From Kiritimatiellia bacterium (GTDB lineage: Bacteria; Verrucomicrobiota; Kiritimatiellia; RFP12; UBA1067), in NCBI GenBank assembly GCA_027858965.1, contig JAQIBS010000179.1, positions 1-38,427 on the forward strand: a stretch of DNA of 38,427 nucleotides, written 5' to 3'. Position 1 is the stretch's first letter, and each line of letters opens with the position of its first letter. Below are positions 1-9,900 of the stretch, one piece after another. The position numbers and the translations under genes are program-made. A model generated the notes under the pieces. That model saw only the letters and a list, made by a program, of their open reading frames with translations. It was not told the DNA's origin and ran no database searches.

Positions 1-10
1 AAAGCAAAAT

Positions 11-75
11 AATCCTGTAGATCCTGTTAATCCTGCCGTGCCACGGCGTAGCCTCTGGCGTAGACGGGTCAAAAA
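11..75. repeat. Short tandem array plus palindromic intergenic repeat
   Basis: Three 9-nt units (AATCCTGTA, GATCCTGTT, AATCCTGCC) lie at 11-37. They run into a palindrome GCCGTG-C-CACGGC at 35-47 and a GTAGCC/GTAGAC-rich stretch. No ribosome-binding site or coding frame is visible. It resembles the other short arrays placed between genes in this window, and I see no promoter in it. Confidence 0.6.
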
Positions 76-128
76 AATCTTTTGCAAACATGATAGGATT
101 TAAGAAGAGAGGTACTAAAGGCTGTGCA

Positions 129-1439
129 ATGTTAAAGGCTGGAACCGGGCGGGTGGATATTTCTCCGCGCAAATCGATGTTTCTGTGGGGCTATCCCCAC
201 GTCGAACGCATGTCTACGGGTATTCATGATCCGCTGTATGCCACGGCGCTATGTCTGGATGACGGTGAGAACCAGACGATCTCCATTTCGGTGGATGTGC
301 TCTATGTCGACAGTGAGATGGTGGCGGAGTGCCGTCGCCGGATCGGGGCGTGCGTCGGGGTGCCCCTGGAATGCATTATGATCTCGGCTACGCATACTCA
401 TTCGGGGCCGGTGACCTGCAATGTTCTTGCAATGACTGGTGACCCGGCGGTGCCGGAACCTGATTCGAATTACAGGGAGCTTCTGATACAGGGCATAGCC
501 GGTGCCGCCGGTGCGGCTGCAAGGAGTTTAGAGCCGGTTGAAATGGCGGTTACCTCTGCGTTAGTGGATGGTGTCGGCTGCAATCGGATTTCGCCTGATG
601 CACCATATGATCTCGAGGCCGGGATTGTGACCGTCCGCCGTGTTACCGACAGCACAATGATGGCCGTGCAGATCTTCTATGGCATGCACCCGACCGTCAT
701 GCACGAGGACTCGACGCTTGTTTCATCCGACTTCCCTGCTTATACTCGGAAACATATCCAGGAGGAGCTGCCCGGTGTGCAGGTCGTGTATCATAACGGT
801 CCCTGCGGCAATTTGAGTCCGCGTTATCATGTGAAGGAGCAGACCTTCGCCGAGGCTGAGCGGTTGGGGCGTCGCCTGGGTTGTTGCATTACGGATGCGA
901 TCGAAGGGCTCTCCGATACGGACTTTTCCTGTGAGTTGACAGTAAGAGGGGTCCATGCCTGCACACATTTGCCCGCGCGCAGGTTTGCCTCGGTTGAAAA
1001 GGCGGAAAAAGAGCTTTTGGCCGCCAGAGAAGATTATGCGTGTCTGAAACGTGAGAAAGCCGGGCATGGCCCGGTGAGAACCGCTGAATGTGTTGTGTTC
1101 GGTGCGGAGGAGGTTGTCACCATGGCGAAGGCGCAGGAGAGTGGTGCGCTGGCTCCTGTACAGGAGAGTCATGCATTCGCTGAGGTGCAGGTCTTGCAGG
1201 CCGGTGAACTTTTTCTGGTCGGGTTGCCTTGTGAGTGCTTTGTGGAATACGGACTCGAAATTAAACAACGAACCACTGCTCAGGTTTTTGTGGCCAGCAT
1301 GACCAACGGTGAGACGCAGGGTTATATCACGACACCCGATGCCGTTGGCTACGAAGCAAACCTGAGTATGTTTGAGTCCGAGTCCGGCGCACGTCTTGTC
1401 AATGAGGCGTTGCGACTGATTGAGACTTTACGAATTTAA
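129..1439 (+). CDS. Neutral/alkaline ceramidase-like hydrolase (N-terminal domain family), cytoplasmic
   Basis: The 436-residue product resembles the neutral/alkaline non-lysosomal ceramidase N-terminal domain family. It opens with the typical LKAGTGRVDISP strand and has a metal-binding type motif SATHTHSGP near residue 88, followed by GMHPTVMHED near residue 179. I chose the ATG at 129 because AAAGG sits seven bases upstream; an in-frame ATG at 90 has no ribosome-binding site and adds 13 non-conserved residues. There is no signal peptide and no C-terminal ceramidase domain, so a true ceramidase role is unlikely. It is the first gene of an operon with a sugar isomerase, permease and kinase, so a hydrolytic step in sugar catabolism (for example opening an ester or lactone) is a reasonable guess only. 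The promoter is not evident in the 128 bases upstream. Family confidence is high, function unknown. Confidence 0.85.
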   Translation: MLKAGTGRVDISPRKSMFLWGYPHVERMSTGIHDPLYATALCLDDGENQTISISVDVLYVDSEMVAECRRRIGACVGVPLECIMISATHTHSGPVTCNVLAMTGDPAVPEPDSNYRELLIQGIAGAAGAAARSLEPVEMAVTSALVDGVGCNRISPDAPYDLEAGIVTVRRVTDSTMMAVQIFYGMHPTVMHEDSTLVSSDFPAYTRKHIQEELPGVQVVYHNGPCGNLSPRYHVKEQTFAEAERLGRRLGCCITDAIEGLSDTDFSCELTVRGVHACTHLPARRFASVEKAEKELLAAREDYACLKREKAGHGPVRTAECVVFGAEEVVTMAKAQESGALAPVQESHAFAEVQVLQAGELFLVGLPCECFVEYGLEIKQRTTAQVFVASMTNGETQGYITTPDAVGYEANLSMFESESGARLVNEALRLIETLRI

Positions 1440-1453
1440 ATAGGAGAGAATAT

Positions 1454-2863
1454 ATGGAAACAAAACCAGGAAACAAGCGGCCATTGCTGGGCCTTTGTCC
1501 GATCGGGAAGTTTGTCTTCAGTAATGAAGATGCAGTGAAGTACAAGAAAAGGCTGCAGGCCCTGCTGGGGGAATGGAATGTCGATTTTGTCGATCTCGAA
1601 GGCGTGCTTGAAGACGGGCTTGTCAAGGATCAGTCACACGTTTCTGCCGTGGTTGAGCATTTCAGGGCGGCGAAGATAGACTGTCTTTTCATGCCGCACT
1701 GCAATTTCGGCACTGAAGGGGCCGTTGGCATGATCGCCAAAAAACTGGATGTGCCTGTATTGCTCTGGGGTCCACGCGATGCCGCTCCGCTGGAGGACGG
1801 AACACGACTGCGTGATTCGCTCTGCGGTTTATTTGCCTCCAGCAAGGTTCTGCACAAACTGGGGGTTAAGTACAGCTATATTGAGAACTGCCGAGTGGAT
1901 GATCCTCAGTTGAAACAAGGTGTTGATACATTTCTTGGTGCTGTTAACTGTGCGAACACCTTCAGAAAGGGCATTCGGATAGGGCATATCGGCCAGAGAA
2001 TAGATTTTTTCTGGACTACAATTATTAACGAAAGCGAGTTGCTTGAACGGTTTAATGTCCAGATCCTTCCTATCGATATGGTAACCTTTATTGAGGATGT
2101 TAAAAGCCGTGTGAAAACCAATGCATTGACCTATCGCGATGAAGCACAGGAACTGAAGCAGAGTTGGGAAATAACCGGATTTGAGACGGACGACCCGTTG
2201 ATGAATATTCTGGCTGTGCGTGATCAGATGCTGGAGTGGGCGCAGAAAGAGGGCCTTGACGGCTTTGCTGTTCAGGACTTTACATCGCTGGTGGATGCCA
2301 TGGGCACGTACTGTATTGCCGCAACCAGCATGGTGAACGACAGCATTCCTGTTTCCATGGAATCGGATATCCACGGGGCTCTGAGTAGCATTCTGTTGTA
2401 TAGAGCCGGCCTTGGTCGCGAATCGGCCTTTCTTAGCGACATCGCAGTACGACACCCCGAAGATGACAATGGGGTGCTTCTATGGCATGCCGGCGCGCCG
2501 ACTTCAATGCTGAAACCGGGGGAAACCATCAAGCTGGGGCATCACTGGATCCTGCCAAGTCCTCTTGCCGGAATGACACACTTTCCTCTCAAGGAGGGCG
2601 ATATTACCGTGGCACGGTTTGATGGTGACCGGGGTGATTACAAGCTGGCTGTAGGAGAAGGGTGTTCCATGGACGGACCATACAATCAGAATAACTATCT
2701 CTGGATGAAAGTTGACAACTGGCCCCGCTGGGAGCGCAAACTGATTGAAGGTCCGTTTATTCACCATGCGGCAATGACTTACGGCCACCTGGGCGGAACC
2801 CTTATCGAAGCCTGTAAATTTATTGATGGACTTGAGGTCGTCAATCTGGACTCGGAGGATTAA
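1454..2863 (+). CDS. L-fucose isomerase-like sugar isomerase
   Basis: The 469-residue protein belongs to the L-fucose/L-arabinose isomerase-like superfamily, which interconverts aldoses and ketoses using a divalent metal. The N-terminal half has the Rossmann-like substrate domain (LGLCPIGKFVF, then MPHCNFGTEGAVG). The C-terminal half carries SMESDIHGA with E303, FLSDIAV with D329 and VLLWHAG with H345, the expected regions for metal ligands, although I cannot align them exactly. It is shorter than the roughly 590-residue enteric FucI, matching the divergent FucI-like group. AGGAG lies seven bases before the ATG and the gene follows the ceramidase-like gene by 14 bases. The next gene begins two bases after its stop, so it is translationally linked to the permease. 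The substrate (fucose, arabinose or another deoxy or pentose sugar) cannot be fixed from sequence. Confidence 0.86.
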   Translation: METKPGNKRPLLGLCPIGKFVFSNEDAVKYKKRLQALLGEWNVDFVDLEGVLEDGLVKDQSHVSAVVEHFRAAKIDCLFMPHCNFGTEGAVGMIAKKLDVPVLLWGPRDAAPLEDGTRLRDSLCGLFASSKVLHKLGVKYSYIENCRVDDPQLKQGVDTFLGAVNCANTFRKGIRIGHIGQRIDFFWTTIINESELLERFNVQILPIDMVTFIEDVKSRVKTNALTYRDEAQELKQSWEITGFETDDPLMNILAVRDQMLEWAQKEGLDGFAVQDFTSLVDAMGTYCIAATSMVNDSIPVSMESDIHGALSSILLYRAGLGRESAFLSDIAVRHPEDDNGVLLWHAGAPTSMLKPGETIKLGHHWILPSPLAGMTHFPLKEGDITVARFDGDRGDYKLAVGEGCSMDGPYNQNNYLWMKVDNWPRWERKLIEGPFIHHAAMTYGHLGGTLIEACKFIDGLEVVNLDSED

Positions 2864-2865
2864 TT

Positions 2866-4236
2866 ATGGACGAGTCCAGCCGGAAAAAAGCATACCTTTA
2901 TCTGGTCTCTCTGGTTGCCGCAGTCGGTGGATTCCTGTTCGGTTATGACCTGTCGGTCATCAGTGGAGCGCTGCCGTTTCTTAAGACCCATTTCGCACTG
3001 GATGCAGCTGGTGAGGGCTGGGCAACGAGCAGTGCGATTCTCGGCTCTATCATCGGCCCTGTTGTTGGAATCTGGCTCGCCGATGCCGTCGGACGGCGCA
3101 AGACACTTGCCGTAGCCGCGATCTGTTTTATGGCTTCCGCCATCGGAACCGCCCTGCCGCAGAGTCTTGAGCAGTTCATCTTCTGGCGGATTGTCGGTGG
3201 AGTCGGCGTGGGTCTCGCCGCCGCAACTTCTCCGATGTACATCGCAGAGATCGCGCCAGCTCATATGCGGGGGCGGCTGGTCACGGTTAATCAGCTGGCT
3301 ATTGTCATCGGTATCAACCTAGCTGTTGTCGCCTCATATCTTCTCTCATTTGGAGGGCACTGGCGCTGGATGTTCGCTTCGGAGGTGTTGCCTATTCTTA
3401 TGCTTTTAATCGGTCTGTTTTTTGTGCCGGAGAGTCCACGCTGGCTGGCCGTACGGAAGCGTAATGATGATGCGTTGGATGTCCTGAACCGCATCAACGG
3501 CAAGGAACAGGCTGAGAGGGAACTGGGTGAAATCCGTGATGAGCTACAGAAGGAGTCCGGAAGTTTTGCTGAGCTGTTTCAGCCTGGTATACGCCTGGCC
3601 CTCCTGATCGGTATTGTGATTATGATCTTCTCACAGGTAAACGGTGTCAACATGATGCTTCTTTATGGGCCAACTATTTTGGTGAAAGCAGGAATAGGTA
3701 CTGCTTCGCAGGCCATTTTCTTTACGATATTCCTGAATCTGGTGATTCTTGCCTGCACCATTGTGGCTTTCATCCTGGTCAGAAAGTTTGAACGATGCCA
3801 AATCCTGATAACTGGTGTCATTGTGATGGCTCTGGGGCACGTGGCTATGTCTGCAACCTTTTTCATGACTGGATCTCCTTTTCTGAATCTCGGTGCCATG
3901 TTTGTGGCCGCCGGGGCTTTTACGCTGAGCCTGGCTCCTTTAAGCTGGGTCATTGTATCGGAAATATTTCCCAATCAGATTCGGGGCAAAGCTGTTTCGA
4001 TGGTCTGCTGCATCCTCTATGCCTCCTCCTTTCTCTGTGCCCGGTACTTTCCTATGATTACCAGCTGGTTTGAGAATAGAATGGGACATCCGGGCGGAGC
4101 TTATCTGATCTTCGCGGTGATCTGTCTGTCATGTGCACTCTTCACATGGCGGGTGGTTCCTGAAACCAAAGGATTGACGCTTGAACAGATCAGCCAGTTC
4201 TGGTTGAAGCAGAGTGGGAAAAAAAGGAAAAAATGA
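2866..4236 (+). CDS. MFS sugar:proton symporter (sugar porter family)
   Basis: This 456-residue, 12-helix membrane protein has the sugar-porter signatures: GYDLSVISGAL in helix 1, GRRKTLA in the first cytoplasmic loop, PESPRWLAVRKR after helix 6 and PETKGLTLEQI at the C-terminus, the same order as in XylE and GLUT transporters. It would bring a monosaccharide across the inner membrane. GGAGG at the end of the isomerase gene serves as its ribosome-binding site. The stop TGA overlaps the ATG of the kinase gene (ATGA), a classic coupled operon join. Length and motifs are complete. The sugar is not determined, but its neighbours suggest it feeds the isomerase and kinase. Confidence 0.93.
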   Translation: MDESSRKKAYLYLVSLVAAVGGFLFGYDLSVISGALPFLKTHFALDAAGEGWATSSAILGSIIGPVVGIWLADAVGRRKTLAVAAICFMASAIGTALPQSLEQFIFWRIVGGVGVGLAAATSPMYIAEIAPAHMRGRLVTVNQLAIVIGINLAVVASYLLSFGGHWRWMFASEVLPILMLLIGLFFVPESPRWLAVRKRNDDALDVLNRINGKEQAERELGEIRDELQKESGSFAELFQPGIRLALLIGIVIMIFSQVNGVNMMLLYGPTILVKAGIGTASQAIFFTIFLNLVILACTIVAFILVRKFERCQILITGVIVMALGHVAMSATFFMTGSPFLNLGAMFVAAGAFTLSLAPLSWVIVSEIFPNQIRGKAVSMVCCILYASSFLCARYFPMITSWFENRMGHPGGAYLIFAVICLSCALFTWRVVPETKGLTLEQISQFWLKQSGKKRKK

Positions 4237-5606
4237 ACAACCCTCTATATGCCGGATTTGACCTTGGAACCACCTTCTTTAAAGTAGGTATCTATAATGA
4301 AACCGGTGAGCGTGTGGGACTTGGCCGTCGCTCTCTTGCCAAGGATGTCGACAGCCGTGGCCGCTGCACTGTGCCGGTGGAACGTTTTCTCAAGACGGTG
4401 TCCGACGCGTTCAGCGACGCGCTTGCCGCAGCGGGATGTCAGTCAGGCGACATCACAGGGGTTTCCTACTGTTCCCAGGCCAATACATTTCTTTTTCTGG
4501 ATAAAGATAACAACCCTTTGACTCCGCTTATTGTCTGGCCGGACCAGCGCGCAAAACCTATGCGCAATACGATCTCTGAAATGATCGCTACGGAGCGATT
4601 TCTGGAAAGTTCCGGCCAGGGCATTGCAGCAGCGGAGAGCATGCTGGCAAAACTTGACTGGTTTAAGTTTCATGAGCCTGCCCTGTGGCATCGAGCTGCC
4701 AGGATACTTACCATCTCCGATTACCTAACGCTTCTGATGACTGGATGTTTCATTGGGGATTCCGGAACTGCTTCTCTGACTGGACTTTGGGACCTTAAGA
4801 AGAATATGTGGAATGAAGAGGTCCTCGGCTTCCTCGATTTAGACCAGCGCAGACTGCCTGAACTGTATCGTCCGGGCAGCTGTATGGTAGGGGTCGGATC
4901 AAACGGCGCTGAATGGCTGGGTATCCCTGAAAACACCCCTTTTGTCATCGGTGCACTGGATCACCACACTGCGGCTATTGGCGGCGGTATCGGTTTGTTT
5001 GCGCCAGTCAGTGTGTCCTTCGGAACCTCACTCGTATGCTTCTCTTTTACACACAGATACAGGCCTGCGAAGCAAACCTGCATCGGACCGGCAACTGAGT
5101 CAGACCGATACTACCAGATTGCCTTTAATGCCCCCGGCGCATCAGCCATGGATTGGTATCGTAATCACTTCGCCCGTGATCTCTCTTTTGAAGAACTTAT
5201 CCGTCAGGCCCGAATTGTCAAGCCCGGCTGTGAGGGGCTGCGTGCGGAGATAGAGAACAACGGGATATCCTTTCAGAACAGATGTTCCGTCCATGGACAC
5301 GGACACTGCGCAAGAGCAGTGATGGAACTGACCGGACGCAACACCGCCATGTTGCTGAACGATCTTCCTCATGGAAAGGATGCGCCAGTCACCCGGATTA
5401 TCGCGGTCGGCGGTGCGGCCCGAAGCGATACCTGGATGCGGATCGTTGAAGAGACAGCCGGGGTACGAGTGATTGCAGCGCGCCCTGCGGATACCGCCTC
5501 AAAGGGAGCAGCCATGTTTTCCGCGGTCGCGACCGGGCAGTATGCGAATCTGGCGGAATGCGCCTCTCTGTGGAATCGTGCTGGTATGGTGGAGTTGCAA
5601 GAGTGA
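4233..5606 (+). CDS. FGGY-family carbohydrate kinase
   Basis: The 457-residue protein has the actin-like ATPase fold of FGGY sugar kinases. Visible are the N-terminal phosphate loop (FDLGTTFFKVGIYNETG), the substrate-side motif VWPDQRAKP near residue 105, the likely catalytic base D243 in GALDHHTAAIGGG, and the C-terminal adenosine motif AVGGAARSDTWMRI near residue 390. It overlaps the permease by four bases. It probably phosphorylates the ketose made by the isomerase-like gene, giving an import-isomerise-phosphorylate pathway; the aldolase or epimerase that would follow is not in the window. It is slightly shorter than the usual 480-500 residues but no motif is missing. Xylulose, fuculose and ribulose are all possible substrates. 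Confidence 0.9.
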   Translation: MNNPLYAGFDLGTTFFKVGIYNETGERVGLGRRSLAKDVDSRGRCTVPVERFLKTVSDAFSDALAAAGCQSGDITGVSYCSQANTFLFLDKDNNPLTPLIVWPDQRAKPMRNTISEMIATERFLESSGQGIAAAESMLAKLDWFKFHEPALWHRAARILTISDYLTLLMTGCFIGDSGTASLTGLWDLKKNMWNEEVLGFLDLDQRRLPELYRPGSCMVGVGSNGAEWLGIPENTPFVIGALDHHTAAIGGGIGLFAPVSVSFGTSLVCFSFTHRYRPAKQTCIGPATESDRYYQIAFNAPGASAMDWYRNHFARDLSFEELIRQARIVKPGCEGLRAEIENNGISFQNRCSVHGHGHCARAVMELTGRNTAMLLNDLPHGKDAPVTRIIAVGGAARSDTWMRIVEETAGVRVIAARPADTASKGAAMFSAVATGQYANLAECASLWNRAGMVELQE

Positions 5607-5666
5607 AGAATAACAGTTTTTTTCGCAAGAAATCCTGTAAAGGAAAGCTGTGGTTTCCGTGAGCTG

Positions 5667-5702
5667 ATTGCGCAAAAACGAAGGTTTATTATGCGCAATT
5701 GT
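5667..5702 (+). promoter_or_regulatory. Candidate operator A: two TGCGCAA half-sites 23 bp apart
   Basis: TTGCGCAAAA and ATGCGCAATT have their GCGC cores at 5670 and 5693, 23 bp apart. The pair can also be read as the inverted repeat ATTGCGCA/TGCGCAAT. It lies about 70 bases before the GH28-like start at 5771. Matching pairs occur at 17584 and 20504. Direct half-sites about two helical turns apart suit AraC-type DNA-binding domains such as that of the regulator at 16054. The assignment is inference. Confidence 0.6.
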
Positions 5703-5770
5703 ATGTGGTTCATATATTGAATTCTGTGTTAAAGTATTATCAATCTATGAAGGGTTCTTAAGGAGTTTAA

Positions 5771-6895
5771 ATGAGAAATATGTTTTACGTCTGCATCAGT
5801 GTGATGTGTATGGTAATGAATCTCCGGGGAGGTATTACTCCCAATGGGTTTCCCGGTTCCAGCGACAGTGACCGTATTGAGGCGGCCATTGCAGAGGCTG
5901 TAAAAACCGGGGAGCGCTCAATCGAGATTCCCCGTATGAATAAATTGAGTAAAAAGCCGCTATGGCTGATTGACCGTGCTATACTGCTACCCTCAGACTT
6001 CACCCTGATTCTACGGGCCTGTACGATCCGCCTTGCACCGGGAACACAGGACAATATTATACGCAATGCCGGGACGATCAAAGAGCCTATGCAAGGTAAT
6101 ACCAATATCCATATCCTCGGCATCGGCAACCCAATACTGAGCGGTGGTCGACGGGCGCATTTTGACCCGCCTGGCGACAGGAGCGGATGGCGCACCATCG
6201 GGGTGTTGCTCTGTGGTGTGCAATATTTTACTATTGACGGGCTGACTCTGGAAGAAACCCAGGCATGGGGTGTCTCGGTCGAAAACGGCTGTGCCAACGG
6301 GCGCATCTCTAATATCGCCTTTAAGGATAGCAATAAAATGCCGAATCAGGATGGAGTGGATGTCCGCAAGGGTTGCCACGACATTATTATTGAAAACATT
6401 ACCGGGGCGGTCGGAGATGATGCGGTGGCGTTGACCGGATTGCGCAATGACAAAGCCAGGACAAATTCGAGTAGCCGCACCATGCAGGTGGGTGGCAACT
6501 ACGCGCGCCCCAACGACGATATATACAACATCATCATCCGCAATGTGCAGGCCAAATGTACCGGCGGCCACGGAATTGTCCGGCTGCTGAATCAGGATGG
6601 TATCAAAATGTACAACATCATTGTACGCGATATCATCGACACCTCTTCCGGTAAGGAGCCGCGTGTACAGGCCGCTATTCGAATTGGTGATACAAACTAC
6701 TCTTCCATTCGGAAATCTCAGATGGGTGAGATGTTCAATATCACGGTGGACACCGTGATGACCCGTGGTAGAACAGCTGTTTTGATCAGAGGGCCGCTAA
6801 AGGATTCGGTGATCCGTAACATCAATGGCTTTGACGGATGTACGAATTTAGTGCAGAAGATCGCTCCGGTTGAGGGCGTTACAATTGAGAATTGA
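5771..6895 (+). CDS. GH28-like right-handed beta-helix protein, probably secreted (paralogue 1)
   Basis: The 374-residue product has an N-terminal hydrophobic stretch that could be a signal peptide, then the pectate-lyase-type opening SSDSDRIEAAIAEAV and parallel beta-helix repeats. Polygalacturonase (GH28) landmarks are recognisable but altered: NQDGVDV (D194, D197) in place of NTDGID, GDDAVAL (D216, D217), GGHGI (H267), and AIRIGD where GH28 enzymes have RIK. It may cleave or bind a polysaccharide; activity is not certain. AAGGAG precedes the ATG by about five bases, and candidate operator A lies upstream. It is close in sequence and residue register to the gene at 11195 but lacks that gene's C-terminal extension. 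The last codons and stop fall within a 7-nt tandem array, so the end may have been trimmed. Confidence 0.78.
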   Translation: MRNMFYVCISVMCMVMNLRGGITPNGFPGSSDSDRIEAAIAEAVKTGERSIEIPRMNKLSKKPLWLIDRAILLPSDFTLILRACTIRLAPGTQDNIIRNAGTIKEPMQGNTNIHILGIGNPILSGGRRAHFDPPGDRSGWRTIGVLLCGVQYFTIDGLTLEETQAWGVSVENGCANGRISNIAFKDSNKMPNQDGVDVRKGCHDIIIENITGAVGDDAVALTGLRNDKARTNSSSRTMQVGGNYARPNDDIYNIIIRNVQAKCTGGHGIVRLLNQDGIKMYNIIVRDIIDTSSGKEPRVQAAIRIGDTNYSSIRKSQMGEMFNITVDTVMTRGRTAVLIRGPLKDSVIRNINGFDGCTNLVQKIAPVEGVTIEN

Positions 6896-6918
6896 GAATG
6901 GATAATTAAGAATTGAAG
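6884..6918. repeat. 7-nt tandem array over a stop codon
   Basis: Five 7-nt units (ATTGAGA, ATTGAGA, ATGGATA, ATTAAGA, ATTGAAG) start inside the last codons of the GH28-like gene. The array supplies its TGA stop at 6893-6895. Confidence 0.75.
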
Positions 6919-6940
6919 GAAAGCTGCACGGTTCGGTTTA

Positions 6941-6976
6941 GTCGAATCAGTCGATTATGTCGAATCACTCGAAAAC
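6941..6976. repeat. 9-nt tandem array before a start codon
   Basis: Four 9-nt units (GTCGAATCA, GTCGATTAT, GTCGAATCA, CTCGAAAAC) fill the space just before the AGGAG ribosome-binding site of the gene at 6988. Confidence 0.7.
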
Positions 6977-6987
6977 AGGAGAACAAA

Positions 6988-9900
6988 ATGAAACAAAAAA
7001 TAAACGTATTATGCATTGTATTGGTGGCTTCTTTTGCGTTGGTCTCAGAAGCGGACCGTACCTGGCTGCCCACAGCGGGAGGAAACTATGAATGGCAGAA
7101 CGCGGCCAACTGGTCCGATGGCGTGGTCGCCGGAACGGTAAGTAGTGATCAGGCACAGATGCGGACCACAGGTCAGACCGGAGGAGACCAGACAATCAAT
7201 CTGTCGCTTGCAGTCAATCTGGATTCCTTTTATCCCGGTTCATTTGATGTCTCCCCCTATGCGCAGATTTTTACAGGTGAGTCCATTTCTCCGAGCACCA
7301 ATTTTCGGGTCATGGGCGGTAATGCTGTTTTTGAAAACACCGTGAATCTAAGCGGAGGCGATCATTACATCGGGTTTGTGTTCAAAGCAGGACTTACGCT
7401 TCGTGAGTCAGGGCTTCTCTCATTAGCAAATGGTGCCCACCTGAGTGTCGGCCGCCGTTTTAGTACAAGCTATCCCGGTGGTCCGGGGGCCTTGTTTATT
7501 GATGATGACGCAACCTTTCGCATGCGTGGTTCCGGTCACTTTGTTGTTGCGTATAATACCATCAGTGGAACGACTTTGTCGCCGGGAAAGGTCTGGCAGT
7601 CCGGGGGCCTCTTTGATGCCGAGGCCTACTGGCGACTCGGTGTGAACGCGGATGGTTATTATCGCCTGGATGGCGGAACTGTTGAACTGCCTGCATTGAC
7701 AGTTCAGTCGCATCGGGTCGGTGAGGGGGCTCCGAAATACGCTTTTCTGCATATCAGTGACGGCACATTTAATCTCTCAGGAAGCACAATGCAGTTTGAT
7801 CTGGGATCGCAGACCGCCAGTACAACCGCACCGGCCTACAGCGAAGTTTATCTCGACGGCGGTGTTCTTAATGCGTCGTACCGTCCGATTGTGATCGCAT
7901 CATGGATTACCGGGGCATCTGACACCATACCGCATGAAGCAACCCTGACTGTGAACGGAGATGCTAAGCTGTATGCCCGCAATATCGGTCTGGGTAATAC
8001 GGCATCACCCGCAGCCCGGGCAGTGCTCAATCTAAATGGAGGTTTGTGCAGCCTTTCCTACTATCTCTCCGTATTCGGAGGAGCAAACAACCAGGCTTTT
8101 CTGAATTTCAACGGTGGTACGCTGCAGTGGCGCTCCGGTCCGGGTACGGGTAGCAACTCTCCACTTGGTTCCACTCCCTATGACATCGCGATTTACGGTG
8201 ATGGCGGCACTCTGGACACAACATATACAACTATCATGACGGATAAACCTTTCCGTTCTGCCAAGGGTTATGGCGTGGAAAGTGTTAATCTCTCCATCGG
8301 CGGTTCGGATTACGGCGCCGCTCCGCGTGTGGTTCTCTCCGGCGGCAGCGGCAGCAATGCCACCGCCGTGGCAATCATGAATCGCGACGGCAGTGTCGAA
8401 CGCGTGGCGGTGACCTGTCCAGGAGAGGGGTATCTGGTTGGCGATACGCTTACGGCCTCATTCCAGACAAGTTCCGGCTATGGCAGCGGGGCCTCTGCGA
8501 GTGTGACACTGGCGGAGAATACGCCGGGCACTTTTACAAAGATGGGTGGCGGGACCTGGCAGGTCACCCAGCCGAACACCTTTGATTCAACGGTTCATAT
8601 GACAGATGGATACCTGAATCTGACTGGTTCCGGTTCTTTTCCTGATCTGAGCGTGCTCAAACTCACCGGTGGTGTATTCCAGCCCTCCTCTAATCTGAAT
8701 GATCGCGTTAACTCCGAGGCTGTATTGGAACTCGCTGGCGGAGGATATGAGCCGTTTTACCGCTCTGTACTCCCTGATTCCGGTCTTACAAACACCCAGC
8801 ATTTCGCCGCTTTGAACGGACAGCCCGGCCTTGCAGGATTTCAGTCAACCGGTGGTTCCGGCACCTCTGAACTCTTTTTTGATGACTATAATCGGACCGG
8901 TTCGATGATCGGTTTTACTCCGACATCATCAAACCGGCTCTGGCTGGCAGATGATGTTCTGACCAACGGTTCTCCTATCAGTCCCTCTTCGGTTTCTCCG
9001 GTTGTCGCGGGATTCATGACCGCCGACGGTCTGAATCTGCTGGAGCGTGATCCGGTGAGTGGTAATCTGCAGATTGCATCTCTTACGGATGTTGCTAATG
9101 CGGATGCTAACTTTCTGGTGCCGGGCGGCGTGACAAACGTCAGCGATACTACAGTTAACAGCGTGGTGTTTGATAATCTCAGCAACAATGCCGAAGTTTA
9201 TTTCCAGACATCCGGAGAGGTGGAGCTGCAATCCGGTATGATCCTTTCCCGCTCTCGTCTGGGTACAGTCAAACGTGTCGGCACCCTGGCAGGAGGCACT
9301 CTCACAACAGAAGTCCCCGGCGGCATGGTTATTTATGATCGCGAAAGCAATGACAGGCGCGAAATATCGGGCTATGGAGGTCGCTACCTGATATCCACCT
9401 CGCTGGCTGATCCTGCTCCTGCAACACCCATGGCAGTGACAATTGCCGGTGGCCGTTTCAGCTCAGTCAGTGGATCGCTTGTGCGTTTCATGGAGGACAA
9501 CACCTTCTCTGGTGGTCTCTATCTTGCCAACGGTGGGCTCTGGTATGATGGCGATGCCATGCTGGGTGCGGCCGGGTCTCCGGTTATTGCCTCCGGTTAC
9601 TGCGCATTACGCCCCTCCGGCAGTGTGCTGGAAACCGCAGCGGATCGTCCGATTGAGATTCGGGAAAATTCATCTCTGCAGCTGTTGGGAACAGCAGGGG
9701 ATTGCCAGGTTGCCAGTCGCATTCGCGGACCGATCTCCGGAGGGGGCGCTTTGTTTACCGGCGAGTATGCAGGTTCGGGATATAAAACCGTGACTGAGCT
9801 GACTGGTGACAATAATGCCTTTGCCGGTTCGTATTATGTTTTCGGAGCGCTGCGAGCCACTGAAGGTATGGGACTCTCCACCAATGCAAATATCCGCTTC

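Noticed and set aside
723..1268. A 181-codon minus-strand frame inside the first gene
   Set aside because: It is antisense to conserved ceramidase-family sequence and has no start signal or recognisable motif.
5717..5740. A sigma-70 promoter TTGAAT / TATTAT before the GH28-like gene
   Set aside because: The spacer is only 12 nt, too short for a standard promoter, so I did not list it.
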